Position numbers and translations under genes: made by a program. Under the pieces are notes generated by a model. It searched no databases and had not been told where the DNA came from. It saw only the letters and a list, made by a program, of their open reading frames with translations. From positions 62,001 through 126,000 of the forward strand of contig NZ_LFLS01000004.1 of assembly GCF_001189915.1 (NCBI RefSeq): a DNA stretch of 64,000 nt. The letters are read 5' to 3'. Position 1 is the stretch's first letter. Each line of letters starts with the position of its first letter. Positions 25,871-33,837 of the stretch are shown here, in pieces. This DNA comes from Herbaspirillum autotrophicum. GTDB lineage: Bacteria; Pseudomonadota; Gammaproteobacteria; Burkholderiales; Burkholderiaceae_D.

Positions 25871-27121
25871 TCAGGAAAATTTGCGGATGGCGTCGAGCGC
25901 CAGCCCGGTGCCGATGCTGCCGAACAGATCGCCTTCCACCTGGCGGGCATTCGGCACCAGGGCACCGATTTTTTGTCGCAACAAGTGGACGCCGCTGGAA
26001 CCCCCGGTAAAGAACACGGTATCGATGGCATCGGCGCGGACGCCGGCGTCGCGCAGCAAATTGCCGACGGTCAGTTCTACTGTCGTCACCAGATGCTGAA
26101 TGCTGGCATCGAAATCGCTGCGTTCCAGTTGCAGCGTTTGCGGTGGCGACAAACGATCCAGTTGCAATTCGACCGATTCATCCGCCGACAAGGCAATCTT
26201 GCCGGCTTCTACCTGCAAGGCCAGCCAGTGGCCGGCACGCTGTTCCACCAGATCCAGCAACCGGCCGAATTTCTCGCGTTCGCTGACTTCGCGGTAGACA
26301 TCCTGCAATTGTTGCCACGCCTTGCGCGTATAAATCAGGTTGATCGTGTGCCAGGTCGCCAGGTTGAAGTAATACCCGGATGGCACTTCGCTGTTGCTGT
26401 TGAGCTTGCTGCCCAGACCCAGCAAAGGCATGACGCTGGACAGGCTCAGATATTTATCGAAATCGGTGCCGCCGATATGTACCCCGCCGGTGGCCAGGAT
26501 ATCGTCGCGCCGTTCGGCTTTGGCCGCCCGTTGCGGCGACAGACGCAGCAAGGAAAAGTCCGAGGTGCCGCCGCCGATATCGGCGATCAGGACCAGTTCT
26601 TCACGATCAATGCCGGACTCGTAGTCGAAAGCGGCGGCAATCGGTTCAAACTGAAAATCGATATGGCGGAAGCCGACCGCACGCGCGATATCGGTCAAGG
26701 TATCCTGCGCCAGTTGATCGGCCGCCGGATTGTCATCGACAAAATACACCGGCCGGCCCAGCACCACGCTGTCAAGCGCATGTCCGCAGGCACGCTCGGC
26801 GCGTTGCTTGAGTTCGCCGATGAATTGCACCAGCAATTCACGGAACGGCAAGGCGCGGCCACCGACTTCGGTCTGGCCATCGATCATGCCGGAACCGAGC
26901 AAGCTCTTGAGCGAGCGCATCAGGCGCCCTTCGTAGCCGGACAAATAAGTGTTCAGCGCCGCCCGGCCGTAGGTGAATTCATTTTCATCCGCATTGAAAA
27001 ACACCACCGATGGTAGTGTCATTTTGCCGTCTTCCAGCGCCAGCAAGGTCGCCTGTCCCTGCCTGCTGCAACCAACCGTAGAGTTGGAGGTGCCGAAATC
27101 CATGCCGCAAGCATTCGCCAT
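25871..27121 (-). CDS. Hsp70-family protein (YegD-like)
   Basis: A 416-residue actin-fold ATPase of the YegD type, a DnaK paralogue without the C-terminal substrate-binding lid. The nucleotide-binding motifs are clear: phosphate 1 GMDFGTSNSTVG at the N-terminus, phosphate 2 LIADIGGGTSDFSLL, and the adenosine motif FFTGGSSGVHLLRQKIG. VVLGRPVYF matches the connect region. ATG 27121 is preceded by GAAGGAAGATTGC, and the protein then starts directly with the conserved MANACGMDFGTSN; the longer frame to 27205 is unlikely. The function of YegD-like proteins is unsettled. The gene is monocistronic or weakly linked to its neighbours. Confidence 0.9.
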   Translation of the reverse strand: MANACGMDFGTSNSTVGCSRQGQATLLALEDGKMTLPSVVFFNADENEFTYGRAALNTYLSGYEGRLMRSLKSLLGSGMIDGQTEVGGRALPFRELLVQFIGELKQRAERACGHALDSVVLGRPVYFVDDNPAADQLAQDTLTDIARAVGFRHIDFQFEPIAAAFDYESGIDREELVLIADIGGGTSDFSLLRLSPQRAAKAERRDDILATGGVHIGGTDFDKYLSLSSVMPLLGLGSKLNSNSEVPSGYYFNLATWHTINLIYTRKAWQQLQDVYREVSEREKFGRLLDLVEQRAGHWLALQVEAGKIALSADESVELQLDRLSPPQTLQLERSDFDASIQHLVTTVELTVGNLLRDAGVRADAIDTVFFTGGSSGVHLLRQKIGALVPNARQVEGDLFGSIGTGLALDAIRKFS

Positions 27122-27296
27122 GCAATCTTCCTTCGTAGAAACCCCGGGTGCTACCGGGCAAAGGACGCGATGATATAGAAAAGCCGGGCATGTGTCTGTA
27201 ACCATGGGTAGTTAACCGGCCCTGATTGCGGCGAAACAACTATATTCGCCCCAAGGCAGTGCAGATCAGCCCGGAATCAGGCCGGCCCCGTGGGGT

Positions 27297-28106
27297 TCAG
27301 CGACATTGATGATCAAGCAACACTTCGGCGCTGCCGCGCTCGCCCAGATTGAAATTGACCGGCATCGCCAGCAGGTAAAAGCCGTGGCTGCCGTCACTGA
27401 AGCGGGCGCCGGCCAGCAACAGCGATTGCGCGCCCATGGCAGTGGCGGCGAACGGGCTCATGGCAGCAGCCAGCTTGAACGGGTTGCGCGCACCGAGATC
27501 GGCGCCGGTCAGCCGCATCAACTGGTATTGATGGTCTTCCAGCATGAAGGGCACCCAGGTGTCGGGCACAACATGCTCATAGGTTTGCAACAGCGCCGGC
27601 AAGTCGCTGCGCAGGCAGTCGATGTGAATGTGTAATTGCAACTGGCTGCGGGCGGCGGCTGAATTGACCTCGAGGCCGATCTGCTCGTCCGCCAACGGTC
27701 GCCCCAGCGCGCGCTTGACGCGGAAACGCTGCTCCCATGCGTAAGCCCAGTAATTGGGTGCCGCCGGCAGCAGCAAATCGCGGCTTTCGATGCCGCTGAT
27801 ACGCACGGTCGGGATTAACAAATATTGCGCTACACCAACAATATCTTTCAAGATGATGAACTGGCGCTGCTGATCCACCAGACTGCATGGCAACGGATCG
27901 CGTCCGGCCTCGCTGGCCGGCACGCACTGTTGACTGGTGATTTGCCACAAGGCATCGGGATTGGCGGCGTGAACGACTGACCAGCCCGCGCCCGGCAACA
28001 GGGCCAGCCACAGGCACAACAGACGGCGCCAGGAATGATTCAGGGAAAACACGGAAGCCTGTCCAATCGGTGCAACGGAATTGACGCGCCAGCTTAAACC
28101 AGACAT
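27297..28106 (-). CDS. cdh: CDP-diacylglycerol pyrophosphatase
   Basis: A 269-residue membrane-anchored hydrolase of the HIT superfamily that splits CDP-diacylglycerol to CMP and phosphatidate. The decisive motif is VNSAAARSQLQLHIHIDCL, with the HxHxD active-site pattern seen in Cdh. WAYAWEQRFRVK and the C-terminal SHGFYLLAMPVNF are also characteristic. One hydrophobic segment near the N-terminus (LLCLWLALLPGAGWSVVHA) acts as signal or anchor. The start is uncertain: ATG 28106, ATG 28130, or a GTG at 28052 preceded by GGACAGG are possible. It lies about 90 bases downstream of a small regulator on the same strand. Confidence 0.88.
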   Translation of the reverse strand: MSGLSWRVNSVAPIGQASVFSLNHSWRRLLCLWLALLPGAGWSVVHAANPDALWQITSQQCVPASEAGRDPLPCSLVDQQRQFIILKDIVGVAQYLLIPTVRISGIESRDLLLPAAPNYWAYAWEQRFRVKRALGRPLADEQIGLEVNSAAARSQLQLHIHIDCLRSDLPALLQTYEHVVPDTWVPFMLEDHQYQLMRLTGADLGARNPFKLAAAMSPFAATAMGAQSLLLAGARFSDGSHGFYLLAMPVNFNLGERGSAEVLLDHQCR

Positions 28107-28192
28107 GTGTCGGCGGCATGACAGCAGCAAGCTGTTGGCCGCACGTCAATATGGCGAGCAACGTGAAGACGGCAACAACGACAAGTGACTCC

Positions 28193-28555
28193 TTACTTGC
28201 CGGATTCTTGCGTCGCCTCCACCAGGCACTTGGATAATTTGTCGAAATGCAGCCAGGCGGCCTGGCTCAATTCCACTTGCTTGCGACGCGGATCCTCCGT
28301 ATCAGCCAGTACTACCCAGCCCTTTTCCCGCATCGACTTCAGGCGCGAATGCAACATCGCCGGCGAACCGAGTTCGCTCTGCGCCATCATGTCACGCACC
28401 GACAGGCGCTGCTGCGCTTGTCCGGCGCGCGCCACGAACGCGAGAATGCGGTCTTCCAGAGGATCCAGCGAGGCCAGTGACGGCAAGCCGCGCAAGGCAT
28501 TCGCCAATTGCAAGAAACGCAGATAGATATCTGCCGGTCGTGTGTCTTTTCCCAT
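28193..28555 (-). CDS. Small winged-helix (MarR-like) regulator
   Basis: A 120-residue protein with a winged-helix pattern: DRILAFVARAGQAQQRLSVRDMMAQSELGSPAMLHSRLKSM covers the helices, and GWVVLADTEDPRRKQVELS forms the wing, closely resembling MarR proteins (the 'D.RD.R...v.LT' block is modified). It is shorter than typical MarR proteins and lacks a long dimerisation helix at the N-terminus. A strong ribosome-binding site is not visible before ATG 28555. It could regulate cdh or the divergent membrane gene; no operator is assigned. Confidence 0.7.
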   Translation of the reverse strand: MGKDTRPADIYLRFLQLANALRGLPSLASLDPLEDRILAFVARAGQAQQRLSVRDMMAQSELGSPAMLHSRLKSMREKGWVVLADTEDPRRKQVELSQAAWLHFDKLSKCLVEATQESGK

Positions 28556-28727
28556 GGCTACATTATTTGTATTGATTTATAGCTGCGAATTTTTTAACTA
28601 TGTTCTTTATTTAATAACGAATAATATGCCAACTGCAATTTCCGTGGCAATCAATCCGCAGTGGTATCTGACGATACGGTTACATTTAACCACACAATTT
28701 CGTAAACGCCGGCATCCGGCAAAAAAA

Positions 28728-29318
28728 ATGGGTAACATACGCGCCGCCATGTCTCCCTTTTTAGCCTTCATCTCCCGCTTCCGCCTGAGCCTGTTGACTG
28801 CCACAGGAACGGCACTCTGTTATCTGCTTTTCTACAGCGCCAATGCCTGGCTGTTCGAGCATATGGAGTTCACTCAGGGTATTGCTTGGGTCTACTTGCC
28901 GGCTGGCATCCGCCTCATCTGCACCCTGCTGTTTGCCGAGGCAGGCGTGCTCGGAATATTGTTTGGATCACTGCTGACAGCCAATATCTACGGGCTTTTT
29001 CCGCACGATCCGGTGACTACCGCCGGCTATGCCATCATCTCGGCGCTGGCCCCTTATCTGGCCTACCGTTTCACTCTGGAAGAAATGGATCTGCGCCGTT
29101 CCCTTGCCAATCTGACCTCGGCCAGATTGCTCACCTGCGTGCTGCTCTATGCACTCTCCAATCCGGTTCTGCAACTGATCTGGTTCGTCTTTCGCGGCGT
29201 CTCCTATCACTTCTGGTCCGGCCTGATCGTGATGTCCATCGGCGACCTCATGGGGTCTCTGATTGTGGTCTACATCATCAAACTTCTGCTGTCGTTTTTC
29301 CCAAAACCGCAACACTGA
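28728..29318 (+). CDS. Integral membrane protein, MASE1-like, without output domain
   Basis: A 196-residue protein with about five or six membrane helices (FRLSLLTATGTALCYLLFYSA, IAWVYLPAGIRLICTLLFAEAGVLGILFGSLL, TTAGYAIISALAPYLAYRF, SARLLTCVLLYALSNPVLQLIWFVF, LIVMSIGDLMGSLIVVYIIKLLLSF). The pattern of WVYLPAGIRLI and GDLMGSLIV recalls MASE1 sensor domains, but no GGDEF or kinase domain follows. The start is ATG 28728 (or 28749); the upstream frame from 28542 is AT-rich and lacks membrane-protein character. It might be a stand-alone sensor or transporter fragment. It precedes the exbD operon by about 110 bases. Confidence 0.6.
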   Translation: MGNIRAAMSPFLAFISRFRLSLLTATGTALCYLLFYSANAWLFEHMEFTQGIAWVYLPAGIRLICTLLFAEAGVLGILFGSLLTANIYGLFPHDPVTTAGYAIISALAPYLAYRFTLEEMDLRRSLANLTSARLLTCVLLYALSNPVLQLIWFVFRGVSYHFWSGLIVMSIGDLMGSLIVVYIIKLLLSFFPKPQH

Positions 29319-29365
29319 TCGCGTTGTAATACGCCAGAAACAATTCCTCGTTAGTCTTCCGAACT

Positions 29366-29403
29366 GCTATAAAACTTATAGCGATAAAGCAGATTTGATC
29401 TGC
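29366..29403. promoter_or_regulatory. Two adjacent palindromes upstream of exbD
   Basis: GCTATAA-AAC-TTATAGC (29366-29382) and GCAGAT-TTG-ATCTGC (29389-29403) are both perfect dyads and lie 29-66 bases before the exbD start. They are placed where operators of the Ton operon would be expected. Neither matches a Fur box; the first only partly recalls a PHO box half. Confidence 0.45.
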
Positions 29404-29431
29404 CTCGGAATCATTTAACGGGAGTATGGAC

Positions 29432-29839
29432 ATGCGTAGTTGGGACGAACCCAAGAAGCGAAAAGCACGGGTCGAGATCATTCCGATGATCGACGTAATG
29501 ATGTTTTTGCTGGTGTTTTTCGTTTTGATCAGCCTCAACGTGATTCCGGCGCTGGGCCTGAAAACGCATCTGCCCAGCTCGGCCAGTTCGCAGGAACTGA
29601 AGCCGAAAAGCAAGGCCGTCATCACCATCGGCCTGCACGACACGCTGCAGGTCGACGGCACCGATACGCCGCTCAATGGCCTGATTGCCAGCCTGCACAA
29701 GATCAAGAAAGACGGCGAACTCCTCAACGTGGTCGTCAACAGCGACCGCGGTGTCGAAGTACAACGCCTGGTTGATGTCATGGACGTGTTGAAACAAGGC
29801 GGCTTCGAATCAATCGCCATTGCTACCCGCAAGCCCTGA
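29432..29839 (+). CDS. exbD: ExbD/TolR-family biopolymer transport protein
   Basis: A 135-residue inner-membrane protein that, with ExbB, harvests the proton gradient to energise TonB. The single helix carries the essential aspartate in IIPMIDVMMFLLVFFVLISL. The periplasmic domain shows VITIGLHDTLQVDGT and the C-terminal DVLKQGGFESIAIAT typical of ExbD. ATG 29432 is chosen because GGGAG at 29420-29424 is seven bases upstream; the ATG at 29426 is too close. It is the first gene of an exbD-tonB-receptor-exbB-PLD series on the plus strand; tonB follows after two bases. Confidence 0.9.
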   Translation: MRSWDEPKKRKARVEIIPMIDVMMFLLVFFVLISLNVIPALGLKTHLPSSASSQELKPKSKAVITIGLHDTLQVDGTDTPLNGLIASLHKIKKDGELLNVVVNSDRGVEVQRLVDVMDVLKQGGFESIAIATRKP

Positions 29840-29841
29840 TC

Positions 29842-30639
29842 ATGTCTCAGCTCCCGCCACAATTCATGCCGCAGTTTGCGCCCCGGCACGCCGCGCAGAC
29901 CGTTTCACAACCGTTGCTGTTTCGATTCCGTCAAACCGCCGCCGGCCTGCCGGCGCTGCTGATGCTGGCGGCATTGATCGTGGCCGGTATCCGCACCGTC
30001 GCCACGGTGCAGCAACATCATGATGACGCTCCGGTACAGATTTCATTGGTGAGCACTGCGCCGGAACCGGTGCCGGCGCCAATCACTCCGCCGCCACCGA
30101 AGCCGCTGCTGCCGGCCGTGATCAAACCGCTGACGCCGCCGCCGGTCACGCCGCCGACGCCGCGTCCGCCGACACCCGCCGTCAGTACCGTCACGCCAAG
30201 TGCGCGCAGCAATCCGGAATTCGCCGCTGCCGCGCCCGCTGCCAAAACACCGGAAGCACCCGTCGTCGCGGCGCCGGTGGCTGCCACCCCAACACCGGCT
30301 GCGGCCGCAGCAGCACCGGCAGCCGCCAGGCCGCATAACGCCGAAGCCGAATACGTAGCCCGCCTGCGTGCCCATCTGAACAGTATCAAACGCTATCCGA
30401 CCGGTCGCGAAGCCAGTCTGCAACGACCACAAGGAAAAGTCCGCGTGTGGTTTGTCCTCAAACGCGACGGCGCGCTGGTTGATGCCGGCATCGAAGAGTC
30501 ATCGAATTCGATGCTGCTCGATGACGCCGCCCGCAAGACCATCAATCGCTCCAATTTCTCCGGGTTTCCGGAATCGTCATGGGCCGGAGAAAACACCCAT
30601 CGATTCACCGCCGAACTGGAATTCATTCCGGCCGGGTGA
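29842..30639 (+). CDS. tonB: TonB energy transducer
   Basis: A 265-residue TonB protein. One N-terminal helix (ALLMLAALIVAGIRTVATV) anchors it in the inner membrane; a proline-rich spacer (PAPITPPPPKPLL to PPTPRPPTPAV, then alanine/proline-rich) spans the periplasm. The C-terminal domain contains YVARLRAHLNSIKRYPTGREA and GKVRVWFVLKRDGALVDAGI, the canonical TonB/TolA fold. The end FTAELEFIPAG is usual. The start is two bases after the exbD stop, so translation is coupled. It presumably serves the receptor encoded next in the operon. Confidence 0.92.
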   Translation: MSQLPPQFMPQFAPRHAAQTVSQPLLFRFRQTAAGLPALLMLAALIVAGIRTVATVQQHHDDAPVQISLVSTAPEPVPAPITPPPPKPLLPAVIKPLTPPPVTPPTPRPPTPAVSTVTPSARSNPEFAAAAPAAKTPEAPVVAAPVAATPTPAAAAAAPAAARPHNAEAEYVARLRAHLNSIKRYPTGREASLQRPQGKVRVWFVLKRDGALVDAGIEESSNSMLLDDAARKTINRSNFSGFPESSWAGENTHRFTAELEFIPAG

Positions 30640-30692
30640 GTTCCGGCGGCCGCGCATTTTTTACAAAATCAAATCTTTCAGGGAGTAAGACC

Positions 30693-33083
30693 ATGCAATA
30701 CAAGCTATCCCGGATATCTTTACTGATATCCGGATTGTTCATCGCCGCCAGTCCGCTGACCTACGCGGCCGAAACCACCGAGATTGGCAAGGTCACGGTA
30801 CAAGGCGATGCCACCGGCGGCACCAATACCGGCCTGATCCAGCAAGAAGAATCGGCCAAGGCGCGCAGCTCGGTCAACCGCGATTACATGGAAAAGCAGA
30901 GCGCTACCAGCAATCCGTACCAGATGATCAACCTGCTGCCGGGCGTCAACACCTACGACAATGACGGCACCGGCCTGTTCGGCGGCAACATCCGGGTACG
31001 CGGCTTCAACAGCGACCAGTTGGGCTTTACCGTCAATGGCGCACCGGTCAACGATTCAGGTAGTTTTGCCGTGTATCCGCAGCAATTCACCGATCCTGAA
31101 AACATGTGTGAAGTGTTTGTCACCCAAGGCTCGACCGATACCGAAGCACCGCACGTCGGCGCCACCGGCGGCAATATTGGCATGACCACCTGCACGCCGG
31201 AAGATGAACGACGCTTCCGCACCGCGTTCACCTACGGCTCCAACAATCTGCGCAAGGGTTATGTGCGTCTGGATTCCGGCAAGCTGTTCGATGGCCGCTT
31301 CAAGTTCTTCATTTCCTATTCGAAAACCGAGGCAGATAAATTCAAGGGCAGCGGCGGCGCCGACAAGCAGCATATCGATTTCAACAGCAAACTCGATCTG
31401 GGCGGCGGCAGCTTTGTTGATACTGGCTTCATGTACAACAAAGCGGTCAACAACAATTATCGCTCGCTGACCAAAGCGCAGATTGCCCAATACGGACGCG
31501 ACTATGATTTCGGCACCACGGCGCCGGTGCATTTGCCCGGTGGCCCGGGGGCGCAGGATGAATCCGGCGGCCCCAATGCCAACATCATCGGCGGTCCCAA
31601 GGATGGCTACTATGGTTTCAGCCTGAATCCGTTCCAGAACTGGCTGGCGACCGTGAATGCCCACTTCCGGCTGAGCCCGACCTCCAGCGTCGATGTCAGC
31701 CCTTATTTCTGGTATGGCTTCGGCACCGGCGGCAATCAATTGCAAACGCTCAAGGAAACCAGCGGCGGCAATCAGCTTGGCGGAGGCACCGGCGATATCA
31801 ATCGTGACGGCGACACCAGCGACACCATCCTCGCCTACGAAGGCAGCCGCACCCGTACCTTCCGCCCCGGCGTCACCTTGAAATTCAATCAGCAAATCGA
31901 CAACCATCGCCTGATGTTCGGCTATTGGTACGAGCGCGCCCGCCACCAGCAAAGCGGCCCGTATTCAGCCATCGACAGCAACGGCAATCCGAGCGACATG
32001 TGGCAGGACAATCCCGATGTCTGGCTCAAAAATCGTGACGGTTCGTATATCCAGTACCGCGACACGCTGACGATCAGCACCGGCAAGTCGGCATTCATGC
32101 AAGACAGCATCAGCCTGATGCAAGACAAGTTGAATCTGCAACTCGGCGCGCGCTATTCCAGCATCGATCGCGACTTCACCAATTACCCGAGCCAAAGTGC
32201 CGGCGGCTACTATGCATTCAAGAAATCGTATTCCGACCTGTTGCCAAGTCTCGGCCTGCGCTATCAACTGACATCGGCGCAATCGGTATTCTTCAATGCC
32301 GCCAAAAACTTCAAGGCGCCGGGCAACTTCTCTTACTTCGGCCTGATCAGCGGCGGTACTTTTGTCAATGGCGTGTATACCGGCGGCAAGGTGCGCAGTG
32401 TTGCAGTGGACAAGGAAACGGCGTGGAACTACGACCTCGGCTATCGCTATGCAGCCGACAAGCTGACATTCTCCGGCTCGGTCTTCTTCACTGATTACAA
32501 GAACCGGATCGCTTCTGCCTTCAATCCGGACACCAACAGCCGTACCGATTACAACGTCGGCGATTCGACGTCCAAGGGCTTCGAACTAGAGTCCGGCTAT
32601 GCACTGACGCGCAACCTGAGCCTGTATGGTTCGCTGTCGTACATCAAGACCAAGATGAAAACCGACATGCCTTGGAGCGGCACGTTCTCCTTGCCTACCG
32701 CCGGCAAGGAATTTCCGGACACCCCCAACTGGCTCAGCGGCCTGAGTGTCCAGTACGCCCGCGACAGCTGGTATGTCTTCGGTTCTGCCAAGTACACCGG
32801 TAAACGTTATTCGAGTCTGGTCAACGACGACAGTCTGGGTGGTTACACCGTCTTCAACACCGGCGCCGGGTACACCTTCCCGTCCTCGTCATGGTTGAAG
32901 AAGCCGACCATGCGTCTGAACGTCAACAACATCTTCAACAAGGAGTATCTGAACATGAACTCGGGCAGCGGTAGCCAGTTCACCACCAACGCCCAGGCAG
33001 TCGGGCCGGTGGCGGCTTCTGCACCGACCTTCTATGTCAGTGCGCCACGCTCTTTCAGTGTCACCGTTACCGCCGATTTCTGA
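30693..33083 (+). CDS. TonB-dependent outer-membrane receptor of the exbD-tonB operon
   Basis: A 796-residue receptor with a signal peptide (MQYKLSRISLLISGLFIAAS to TYAAE), a plug domain (NIRVRGFNSDQLGFTVNGAPVN and EVFVTQGSTDTEAPHVGATGG) and a barrel ending with SVTVTADF, the terminal aromatic. PNVNNIFNKEYL-type region (LNVNNIFNKEYLNMN) is conserved. ATG 30693 has GGGAGTAAGACC; the longer frame from 30579 overlaps tonB and is not used. There are few cysteines (one pair in the plug: ENMCE, TTCTPE). Being encoded within its own energising operon and next to a PLD-like enzyme suggests a dedicated substrate related to phosphodiesters; that is inference. Confidence 0.92.
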   Translation: MQYKLSRISLLISGLFIAASPLTYAAETTEIGKVTVQGDATGGTNTGLIQQEESAKARSSVNRDYMEKQSATSNPYQMINLLPGVNTYDNDGTGLFGGNIRVRGFNSDQLGFTVNGAPVNDSGSFAVYPQQFTDPENMCEVFVTQGSTDTEAPHVGATGGNIGMTTCTPEDERRFRTAFTYGSNNLRKGYVRLDSGKLFDGRFKFFISYSKTEADKFKGSGGADKQHIDFNSKLDLGGGSFVDTGFMYNKAVNNNYRSLTKAQIAQYGRDYDFGTTAPVHLPGGPGAQDESGGPNANIIGGPKDGYYGFSLNPFQNWLATVNAHFRLSPTSSVDVSPYFWYGFGTGGNQLQTLKETSGGNQLGGGTGDINRDGDTSDTILAYEGSRTRTFRPGVTLKFNQQIDNHRLMFGYWYERARHQQSGPYSAIDSNGNPSDMWQDNPDVWLKNRDGSYIQYRDTLTISTGKSAFMQDSISLMQDKLNLQLGARYSSIDRDFTNYPSQSAGGYYAFKKSYSDLLPSLGLRYQLTSAQSVFFNAAKNFKAPGNFSYFGLISGGTFVNGVYTGGKVRSVAVDKETAWNYDLGYRYAADKLTFSGSVFFTDYKNRIASAFNPDTNSRTDYNVGDSTSKGFELESGYALTRNLSLYGSLSYIKTKMKTDMPWSGTFSLPTAGKEFPDTPNWLSGLSVQYARDSWYVFGSAKYTGKRYSSLVNDDSLGGYTVFNTGAGYTFPSSSWLKKPTMRLNVNNIFNKEYLNMNSGSGSQFTTNAQAVGPVAASAPTFYVSAPRSFSVTVTADF

Positions 33084-33101
33084 TCGCAACCGGCACTTCC
33101 C

Positions 33102-33125
33102 GGCGGCAGGTGCAAGCCTGCCGCC
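33102..33125 (+). other. Perfect hairpin between receptor and exbB genes
   Basis: GGCGGCAGG (33102-33110) and CCTGCCGCC (33117-33125) pair perfectly around a six-base loop, 19 bases after the receptor stop. No T-tract follows. It may stabilise the upstream mRNA or attenuate exbB expression. Confidence 0.5.
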
Positions 33126-33167
33126 ATCCAATCAGCAACGCGCATTCGTGCGCACAGAGAGGTCAGC

Positions 33168-33818
33168 ATGAACATGCAAATACTCCACGAAGTGGCTTTT
33201 TATCTGATGTATGCCTGCGCCGCACTGGCGCTGTTCGTGATTGTCGAACGCGGCCTGTTTTTCGGCTACACGCTGCGCCAGGCGGTAGGCCTGGAACGCG
33301 CCATGACCCATGCCGTGCAGCATGTGTCCGAACTGCCGCCGGCACTGACCGCGCGTCAAAGCCTGCCGCTGACACTGGTCAGCGACATTCTGGCGGAAAA
33401 GCATCACTTCACCACCGACAAGGATCTGGAAGATTTCAGTGAATCGGTCTACATCGCCAATCGCGGCGAAGTACAGGAACGGCTCTGGATTCTCGATACC
33501 ATCGTGACGGCTGCGCCGTTGCTGGGTCTGCTCGGAACCATTCTGGGCATCATCGATACCTTCAAGGCGCTGGCCGTATCCGGCGTATCCGATCCGGGCC
33601 AGGTATCGCAAGGTATCGGCACCGCCTTGTATGCCACGGCACTGGGCATCGGCATCGCCGTGATCGGCATGTTTTTCTTCAACATGTTTCAGGAACGTAT
33701 CGAACGCATCAATGATCACTTGAAAGTACTGATGCTGCGTGCCTGCGTTGGCCGTATCGACATGCACGGCGACCATCCGGCACATGCCTCGGCCCACAGC
33801 AAGCTGCACATTGCCTGA
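33168..33818 (+). CDS. exbB: ExbB/TolQ/MotA-family proton channel protein
   Basis: A 216-residue inner-membrane protein with three helices: FYLMYACAALALFVIVERGLFF, then WILDTIVTAAPLLGLLGTILGIIDTF, and IGTALYATALGIGIAVIGMFFFNMF. These match the ExbB/TolQ channel core, including the threonine-rich third helix and conserved glutamate in VIVERG. ExbB forms the pentamer around ExbD. ATG 33168 has AGAGAGG upstream. Unusually it follows the receptor gene rather than preceding exbD. The 3' end slightly overlaps an alternative upstream extension of the next frame, but the PLD start is placed after it. Confidence 0.88.
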   Translation: MNMQILHEVAFYLMYACAALALFVIVERGLFFGYTLRQAVGLERAMTHAVQHVSELPPALTARQSLPLTLVSDILAEKHHFTTDKDLEDFSESVYIANRGEVQERLWILDTIVTAAPLLGLLGTILGIIDTFKALAVSGVSDPGQVSQGIGTALYATALGIGIAVIGMFFFNMFQERIERINDHLKVLMLRACVGRIDMHGDHPAHASAHSKLHIA

Positions 33819-33837
33819 TCATCGCGACATCACTCTT

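Noticed and set aside
28711..28727. GCCGG-CAT-CCGGC hairpin followed by A residues before the MASE1-like gene
   Set aside because: The tract is A on the coding strand and the stem is only five pairs; neither strand gives a proper terminator.
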